IMG/VR virus record: IMGVR_UViG_3300009103_000108
Span: 1 to 31,567 of that record
DNA from: a virus
Strand: one strand, 5' to 3'
Length of the DNA: 31,567 nt
Of the stretch, positions 23,551-28,827 are shown in pieces. Position 1 is the first letter of the stretch. Each line of letters opens with the position of its first letter. A program made the translations under genes and the position numbers. The notes under the pieces are model-generated. The model worked only from the letters and a program-made list of their open reading frames with translations. It had not been told where the DNA came from and did no database searches.

Positions 23551-26547
23551 ATGTCAATCACTAAGTTTAAGTTTGTTTCACCCGGTGTGTATATCAATGA
23601 GATCGATAACTCTCAACTACCACGCCTGAGTGATCCTATTGGTCCAGTTATTATTGGACGCTCTGAGAGAGGTCCATCGATGCGACCCACTCAGATTAAT
23701 TCATTTTCAGATTTTATCGAGGTTTTCGGTAGTCCAGTCGGCGGTCGAAACGGCTCCGATGTGTGGAGAGAGGGAAACCTGATCGGACCCACCTACGCTG
23801 CGTACGCTGCGCAGGCGTGGCTCCGTAACACCAATGCACTGACCTTCATTCGATTGGTGGGTCAGCAACACGAAGATGCTACCACTGCCGGTACTGCCGG
23901 CTGGTCAGCAGGCAATGTTGGTACCGATGGCGGTGCTTATGGCTTGTTCGTTGCAAACTCGGGCTCTGGAACCACCGCCAACAAGGGTGCTCTTGCAGCC
24001 ATTTGGTATTTGAAGAGTGGCGAACTCGCCCTTAAGGGTACGTGTGCCGGCTCTACTCGTGACGATGTTACAGTCTCTGGCTCTAACGTCTTGATCGAGT
24101 CCAACGGCAACTACTGTGGATTCACAGCACAAGTTATGACAGGCTCCACGGTCTTACACGAAACTGCATTTAACTTTGACAGAACTTCAGCAACTTATAT
24201 TAGAAACGTATTCAATACTAACCCTATGCTCTGCAACTCGCAGATCACCTCAGACACCGAAACCTACTGGCTTGGTCAAACTTATGACCGCCACTTGGTT
24301 GAGCAGTGTGGACAGCAAGCTTCTGGCTATGACGGCACCGCTGGCTCTGCAGATATCTCTGATGGCTCTGACGGTACATACTACGGCTTCGTCGCTCCCC
24401 TGAAGCTTGGCTCGAACGAACCCGGTAAAATGACCATGGGTGCAAAGTACGCAAAGTCTGGCTGGGTTATTGGTCAGGACTTAACTTCTAACTATAGCTC
24501 GTACGACGCAGCTAGCATGCAGAAGTTGTTCCGCTTCGTCTCTCTTTCGCCCGGCGACTGGGAGCAAAAGAACCTTAAGATCTCTATTCAGAACATTAAG
24601 GTTTCTTCAAACGATTACAACAAGTATGGAACATTTGATGTTGTTATCCGCAAGGCGGACGACCTCGATAACTCCATCGCGATTGTTGAACGCTTCTCTG
24701 GCTGTAACTTGAACCCGTTCTCTGCTAACTTCATCGGTCGCAAGGTCGGTGACAGACGAATTGTGTGGAGTGACACAGAGCGCCGCTACAGAGAGTACGG
24801 CGAGCACCCCAACATGTCCAAGTTTGTTCGTGTTGCCCTTAACGGCGACATCGAGAATGGTACCGCAGACCAGCTTCTGCTTCCGTTCGGATTCTGGGGT
24901 CCACCCCGCTACATCGGATTCAGCATCAACTCTGGCTCTCTTGCCGCAGCCGTTGCAACCGATGGTGGCGTCACTATGGTCGCCAATCCCGGTAACGATC
25001 TTACCAACGGCAAGTACCAAAACGTATTCGGTAAGGACGGAGGCTCTGGCGAGCCCGGTTCTGAAGTCGGTAACGGTGACCCTGACGTTGCAGGTGGCTG
25101 GGCAGGTGGCGTAACCTCTGGCTCGGTCCTAGTACACGTCTCTGGCAACTTGGGAGAAGTTGGCTTCACAGGCTCCTACACTTTCCCAAGGCTATACATG
25201 AGGGCTTCGGCATCTCAGGGTGGTCTGTCGGATGCAGGAGATGCATACTGGGGCGTTGATACGACCCGCGAAGACTCTTCGATTCTACTTGAGGATAGCT
25301 GGGGAGACACTGTGTTCCCGCTGGCTTACGGAATCGATCCGCACGACGCAGATTCCAGTTCAGATACTGAAGTTTCTTTTTACTTCTCGCTGGACAACAT
25401 TATTAACAACTCTTCGCCGACTGATTATAAGCCTTCCGAGTCAACTCACTTGTCAGGATCTCGCGTTGCTGGTACTTCAATGAGCGCAGTTAGTTCTTCC
25501 TACAAGTCAATTCTCTTGGCAGGCGCAGACCGCTTCACCTTACCACTGTATGGTGGGTTTGAGGGAGTAGATATTCTGCAGTCCGAGCCGTTCAGTAACG
25601 TTGAGATTTCTTCAACGGCTACCGACACCACGAACTATGCATACTACACGGTCAAGAAGGCAATCGACATGTGTTCGGACCCAGAGGTTGTGGACATGGA
25701 CTTGCTCTGCATGCCCGGTCTGACCCATGAGGGTCTTACCAACCACATGATTAATGTGGCAGAGTCACGCGGAGATTGCTTGGCGATTATTGACCTTGGC
25801 AACGCATACACGCCGAAGTCTGAGTCAACCGCTGCTGCGGAAAGTCGTGGCGCAAACGTCAGCACTGCAGTGAGTAACATGCGTAGCCGAGGACTTAACT
25901 CTAGCTACGGAGCGTGCTACTTCCCATGGGTTCAGATTTCTGACCCACAGACTGCACAACGTGTTTGGGTTCCGCCCTCTGTTGTTGCTCTTGGAGCAAT
26001 GTCCTACGGTCAGAAGACTCAGGAACTTTGGTTTGCTCCCGCAGGCTTCACCCGAGGTGGATTGTCAGAGGGTCGCGGCGGACTTCCAGTAACCGCTGTC
26101 TCAGAGCGCCTGACTTCTCAGGAGCGTGACGACCTTTACGACGCAAACATTAACCCCATTGCTCAGTTCCCCGCAGAAGGTATTGTTATCTTCGGTCAGA
26201 AGACCTTGCAGGTAACCGAGTCTGCACTGGACAGAATCAACGTTCGTCGTCTCATGATTTACGTCAAGAGAGAGATTTCCAGAATGGCAGCAACCCTGCT
26301 CTTCGACCAGAACGTTCAGTCCACTTGGGACCGCTTCACCGGTCGCGTGAACCCCTTCCTTGCCAGCATTAAGTCTAGACTTGGACTTATGGACTTCAAG
26401 GTAGTCTTGGATCACACCACTACTACACCCGATCTTATCGACAGAAACATTATGTACGCTAAGATCTTCCTTAAGCCTGCCAAGGCAGTCGAGTTCATCG
26501 CTATTGATTTCGTGATTACCGACTCTGGCGCAGCGTTTGAGGACTAA
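23551..26547 (+). CDS. Tail sheath protein, T4 gp18-like
   Basis: This 998-residue protein forms the contractile sheath. Both ends are typical: the N-terminus FVSPGVYINEIDNS, then VIIGRSERGP near residues 8-50, and the C-terminal region with VRRLMIYVKREISRMAATLL and FDQNVQSTWDRF, ending in AKAVEFIAIDFVITDSG. The C-terminal third carries the residues that link neighbouring subunits. It is about half as long again as T4 gp18 (659 residues); the extra length lies in the middle, about residues 130-640, which is Gly/Ser/Asp-rich and has several aromatic and Cys residues. Such inserted domains would be displayed on the outside of the tail. The ribosome site is GGAG, ten bases from the ATG. Confidence 0.92.
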   Translation: MSITKFKFVSPGVYINEIDNSQLPRLSDPIGPVIIGRSERGPSMRPTQINSFSDFIEVFGSPVGGRNGSDVWREGNLIGPTYAAYAAQAWLRNTNALTFIRLVGQQHEDATTAGTAGWSAGNVGTDGGAYGLFVANSGSGTTANKGALAAIWYLKSGELALKGTCAGSTRDDVTVSGSNVLIESNGNYCGFTAQVMTGSTVLHETAFNFDRTSATYIRNVFNTNPMLCNSQITSDTETYWLGQTYDRHLVEQCGQQASGYDGTAGSADISDGSDGTYYGFVAPLKLGSNEPGKMTMGAKYAKSGWVIGQDLTSNYSSYDAASMQKLFRFVSLSPGDWEQKNLKISIQNIKVSSNDYNKYGTFDVVIRKADDLDNSIAIVERFSGCNLNPFSANFIGRKVGDRRIVWSDTERRYREYGEHPNMSKFVRVALNGDIENGTADQLLLPFGFWGPPRYIGFSINSGSLAAAVATDGGVTMVANPGNDLTNGKYQNVFGKDGGSGEPGSEVGNGDPDVAGGWAGGVTSGSVLVHVSGNLGEVGFTGSYTFPRLYMRASASQGGLSDAGDAYWGVDTTREDSSILLEDSWGDTVFPLAYGIDPHDADSSSDTEVSFYFSLDNIINNSSPTDYKPSESTHLSGSRVAGTSMSAVSSSYKSILLAGADRFTLPLYGGFEGVDILQSEPFSNVEISSTATDTTNYAYYTVKKAIDMCSDPEVVDMDLLCMPGLTHEGLTNHMINVAESRGDCLAIIDLGNAYTPKSESTAAAESRGANVSTAVSNMRSRGLNSSYGACYFPWVQISDPQTAQRVWVPPSVVALGAMSYGQKTQELWFAPAGFTRGGLSEGRGGLPVTAVSERLTSQERDDLYDANINPIAQFPAEGIVIFGQKTLQVTESALDRINVRRLMIYVKREISRMAATLLFDQNVQSTWDRFTGRVNPFLASIKSRLGLMDFKVVLDHTTTTPDLIDRNIMYAKIFLKPAKAVEFIAIDFVITDSGAAFED

Positions 26548-26554
26548 GACATAA

Positions 26555-26595
26555 AATAGTGGAACGGTAGGGGTTTTCCTTTCCGTTCTACTATT
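26555..26595 (+). terminator. Long hairpin after sheath gene (terminator or processing stem)
   Basis: A 13-base-pair stem pairs 26555-26567 (AATAGTGGAACGG) with 26583-26595 (CCGTTCTACTATT), with one G-T wobble and a 15-base loop. It is followed by TATTAGAG rather than a clear T run. Its right arm contains the start of the ACTATTTATT element. A second, smaller stem (CGGGTAC / GTGCCCG) lies at 26609-26630. It probably reduces read-through between sheath and tube. Confidence 0.55.
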
Positions 26596-26599
26596 TATT
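26590..26599 (+). promoter_or_regulatory. Recurrent element ACTATTTATT (candidate promoter)
   Basis: An exact copy, 71 bases before the tail-tube ATG, overlapping the right arm of the hairpin after the sheath gene. The wider TTTATTAGAGAA also occurs just before the protease gene at 3232. Confidence 0.45.
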
Positions 26600-26660
26600 A
26601 GAGAAAGCCGGGTACGCTAAAAGGTGCCCGATACAAAGAATATTTCGGAGGATATTAATC

Positions 26661-27179
26661 ATGGCAGGAAGTTTTTGGAACGAACCAGATGTCGAACCAA
26701 AGAGGAAATTTAGATGGATTTTGAGCGTGGGCGACAGCGACATTCCCGCTTGGGTCATTAAGAAGGTTACGAAACCTACTTTTACGTTGAGCGAGGTTAA
26801 GCATAGCTTTATTAATCACTCGTTTTACTATCCCGGTCGCGTAGAATATAATGAAGTTGAGTTTACGCTTGTAGATCCGGTTGATCCTGATATGGCAGCA
26901 AACCTTCTAGACATTATCAAGGGATCAGGCTATGAGTTACCCGAAACGTACGATGTTTCAAAGCAAACGATCACAAAGGGCGAGGCTGTTAGCCGCTTGA
27001 ACCACTGCTACATTCAGCAGATCGATCACGAAGCAAACATTATTGAGCAATGGGATCTCATTAACGCATGGGTTAAGGAAGTTAACTTTGGCGACTTGGA
27101 CTATGAGTCTGACGACATTAACGAGATTACCGTCAAGATGCGCTACGATTTCGCGAAGCTGACCGTGGGCACCCCATAG
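26661..27179 (+). CDS. Tail tube protein, T4 gp19-like
   Basis: This 172-residue protein forms the inner tube of the contractile tail. Length and order directly after the sheath gene match T4 gene 19 (163 residues). The N-terminal RKFRWILSVGDSDIPAWVIK, the segment YYPGRVEYNEVEFTLVDPVD near 53-72 and the C-terminal INAWVKEVNFGDLDYES, then DINEITVKMRYDFAKL, fit the gp19 beta-barrel family. A GGAGG site precedes the ATG. A 71-base AT-rich gap follows, with no T-run terminator. Confidence 0.92.
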   Translation: MAGSFWNEPDVEPKRKFRWILSVGDSDIPAWVIKKVTKPTFTLSEVKHSFINHSFYYPGRVEYNEVEFTLVDPVDPDMAANLLDIIKGSGYELPETYDVSKQTITKGEAVSRLNHCYIQQIDHEANIIEQWDLINAWVKEVNFGDLDYESDDINEITVKMRYDFAKLTVGTP

Positions 27180-27210
27180 GTCTAAAAAATCACTAAAACA
27201 TTTTAAATAA

Positions 27211-27244
27211 CTGACAGTATAAGTTATACTATAATCATATTGGA
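27211..27244 (+). promoter_or_regulatory. AT-rich gap with palindrome and -10-like boxes
   Basis: A perfect 15-base palindrome, AGTATAA-G-TTATACT, occupies 27216-27230. It overlaps TATACT (27225-27230) and TATAAT (27230-27235), both good matches to a host sigma-70 -10 box. CTGACA at 27211-27216 resembles a -35 box but is too close (13 bases to TATAAT). It could be a host-type promoter with an operator, or simply a small hairpin before the GGAGG site of the next gene. Confidence 0.3.
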
Positions 27245-27250
27245 GGATTA

Positions 27251-28156
27251 ATGTCAGGTCGTAACAACGACGAACGGACAGGAGCAAGTCAAGCCAACGA
27301 AGGCGACTCTTCTGCAGCCGTTCAAGCTGCCACGCAGCACCCTAGAGAAACTAACCAGTCGGGACTAAACTTTGTTGTCCCAACAGAATTTGTAGAGTTA
27401 CCATCGGGCGGTAGATACTATGCCGATGGTCACCCATTACAAAAACAGGACACGATTGAGATCAAGTTCATGACAGCCAAGGACGAAGACATTCTTACGT
27501 CTCGTTCGCTGCTGAAGAAGGGCTTGGCTATCAATCGTTTCTTGCAGAACATTATTGTTGACAGGAGTATCAAAGTAGACGATCTTCTTGTCGGAGATAA
27601 GAATGCCATTCTGACGGCAGCGCGTATTTCGGGCTACGGTGCAGAATATATTACTAACACAACTTGTCCAGCGTGCAACTCTACTACTCAGTATGAGTTC
27701 GATTTGAATCAAGGAACCATCACAGGGTTCCATACAGAACATTGCGATCACAGCAAGTTTGAGAACCGTGTCACAGACAACCGCGACGGTACATTTAATA
27801 TTCTTTTGCCAAAGTCAGAAGTAACGGTTACGGTTCGCATGCTCACCGGTCGCGACGAGACACAGCTAGCCGAAGGCATGAAAAAGAAGAACAAGAGTAG
27901 TGTCGTGGGACACGATACTAGCATGACAGACCAAATGAGAACTTATATCTCAGCAGTCAATGGAAGTTCGCAGACGGCACACATCTATGGATTTGTGAAC
28001 GCCATGCCTGCATCAGACTCACGCCTTTTGAGAGCCACCTATCAGGCGTTAATGCCAAATTATGACCTTAGACAGATCTTCGCATGCGAAGAGTGTGGTT
28101 ATGAGCAGGACATGGAGGTGCCGTTTACTGCGGACTTTTTTTGGCCTAAGCAATGA
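27251..28156 (+). CDS. T4 gp26-like baseplate protein with CxxC zinc site
   Basis: This 301-residue protein fits the T4 gp26-type baseplate family. A disordered N-terminus is followed by FVELPSGGRYYADGHPL at about 47-63 and FMTAKDEDILTSRSLLKKGL at 73-92. A long helix with LLVGDKNAILTAARISGYGA comes next. CPAC (Cys139, Cys142) and CEEC (Cys279, Cys282) together could bind one zinc, and another Cys/His cluster lies at 161-167 (HTEHCDH). The gene sits between the tail tube and the tape measure, where most long-tailed phages place their tail assembly chaperones. It ends in TTT TTT TGG, four codons before its stop, and the next gene is in the +1 frame. Confidence 0.8.
   Translation: MSGRNNDERTGASQANEGDSSAAVQAATQHPRETNQSGLNFVVPTEFVELPSGGRYYADGHPLQKQDTIEIKFMTAKDEDILTSRSLLKKGLAINRFLQNIIVDRSIKVDDLLVGDKNAILTAARISGYGAEYITNTTCPACNSTTQYEFDLNQGTITGFHTEHCDHSKFENRVTDNRDGTFNILLPKSEVTVTVRMLTGRDETQLAEGMKKKNKSSVVGHDTSMTDQMRTYISAVNGSSQTAHIYGFVNAMPASDSRLLRATYQALMPNYDLRQIFACEECGYEQDMEVPFTADFFWPKQ
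28136..28142 (+). other. T7 run, candidate +1 frameshift site
   Basis: Seven T residues read GAC TTT TTT TGG in the gp26-like frame, with the stop TGA at 28154. A one-base forward slip of the Phe tRNA on TTT T would continue as GGC CTA AGC into the frame of the next gene, giving a product of about 368 residues. The downstream frame stays open through the whole overlap region from before 28062. Confidence 0.35.
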
Positions 28157-28160
28157 TTAC

Positions 28161-28358
28161 ATGCAAAATGTTTATGAGCAGTTCTTTCTGCTCAAATATC
28201 ATGGTGGATGGAGTTTCATAGAAGCATATAACCTCCCAGTAAAACTACGCACATGGTTCATGAAACGGTTGCAGAAGCAGTTTAAGCAGGAAGCAGCGCA
28301 GATGAAGAAAGCCCAAAAGGGCAGTTCTGGATCCTCCATGCCACGCGGTCCTCGTTAG
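28161..28358 (+). CDS. Small tail-assembly protein next to gp26-like gene
   Basis: This 65-residue protein would start at the ATG at 28161, four bases after the gp26-like stop, with no recognisable ribosome site; coupling or frameshifting would be needed. The sequence LLKYHGGWSFIEAYNLPVKL, then RTWFMKRLQKQFKQEA, is a pattern I associate with small proteins beside gp26-like genes in T4-type phages. In other long-tailed phages the equivalent position holds the C-terminal part of a frameshifted tail chaperone. The tail is basic and Gly/Ser-rich. Function is unproven; helping gp26-like or tape-measure assembly is the best guess. Confidence 0.65.
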   Translation: MQNVYEQFFLLKYHGGWSFIEAYNLPVKLRTWFMKRLQKQFKQEAAQMKKAQKGSSGSSMPRGPR

Positions 28359-28372
28359 AGATACCGCTTTTT

Positions 28373-28404
28373 AAAAAGATCGGAAGTTATTTCCGGTCTT
28401 TTTT
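28373..28404 (+). terminator. Rho-independent terminator
   Basis: An eight-base-pair stem (GATCGGAA / TTCCGGTC, one T-G wobble) with loop GTTAT is extended by AAAAA/TTTTT and followed by a T-rich tract. The A tract on the left could also make it work on the other strand. Confidence 0.85.
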
Positions 28405-28416
28405 CTTTTTTACGAA

Positions 28417-28426
28417 ACTATTTACA
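28417..28426 (+). promoter_or_regulatory. Recurrent element ACTATTTACA (candidate promoter)
   Basis: A copy of the element in the context ACGAAACTATTTACATGAG, 13 bases after a terminator and 45 bases before the preferred start of the next gene. Confidence 0.4.
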
Positions 28427-28461
28427 TGAGGACAGTAGTATGTTTTACTGGAGGATCGGGA

Positions 28462-28797
28462 ATGAATGAAGATCAGGGCGACTTAGCGCCTATTGTTATA
28501 GACCTTAGTGCCGCATCGAGCGGTGAGTTAAATGAGAGTTGGTTATCCATGTTTGGTGGAGGGATCAAGATGATTCTCCAGCGCATGTTTGGCGGCGACA
28601 AGGTTCCGTTGATTGTTAGAGGTAACAAGAGACAGGTTAAGGATTTTACTCGCACCTTAGCCGGCGAGAAAAGATATTACAAAGACTATGTGAAATATGG
28701 GCTAGATGATCCTCGCACTTATCGCAGCAAATATGCTCTCCGAGGTGCCGTCAAGAAGTTTGAGCGCAGCACGGGTATCGACTGGCCATTCAAATAA
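28462..28797 (+). CDS. Small conserved tail-region protein, unknown function
   Basis: I prefer the ATG at 28462 (111 residues) because GGAGG lies seven bases upstream; the longer start at 28426 has no ribosome site. The first 30 residues are acidic (IVIDLSAASSGELNESWLSM). A hydrophobic helix follows (FGGGIKMILQRMFGG, 31-45), then a basic C-terminal half (VPLIVRGNKRQVKDFTRTLA, EKRYYKDYVKYGLDDPRTYR) ending STGIDWPFK. I have seen similar proteins before tape-measure genes in marine T4-like phages, without a known function. The next gene begins 30 bases later. Confidence 0.7.
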   Translation: MNEDQGDLAPIVIDLSAASSGELNESWLSMFGGGIKMILQRMFGGDKVPLIVRGNKRQVKDFTRTLAGEKRYYKDYVKYGLDDPRTYRSKYALRGAVKKFERSTGIDWPFK

Positions 28798-28827
28798 GCC
28801 ACTACCCCCAAGGAGATCACTTAGAAT

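Noticed and set aside
23469-23564. A 31-codon frame (MATKKLYEERIRPCC...) before the sheath gene
   Set aside because: It has no ribosome site and overlaps the sheath start out of frame. A coupled leader peptide is possible but unsupported.
28426-28797. The longer start for the protein before the tape measure
   Set aside because: The ATG at 28426 overlaps the end of the ACTATTTACA element and has no ribosome site, while 28462 has GGAGG at good spacing.
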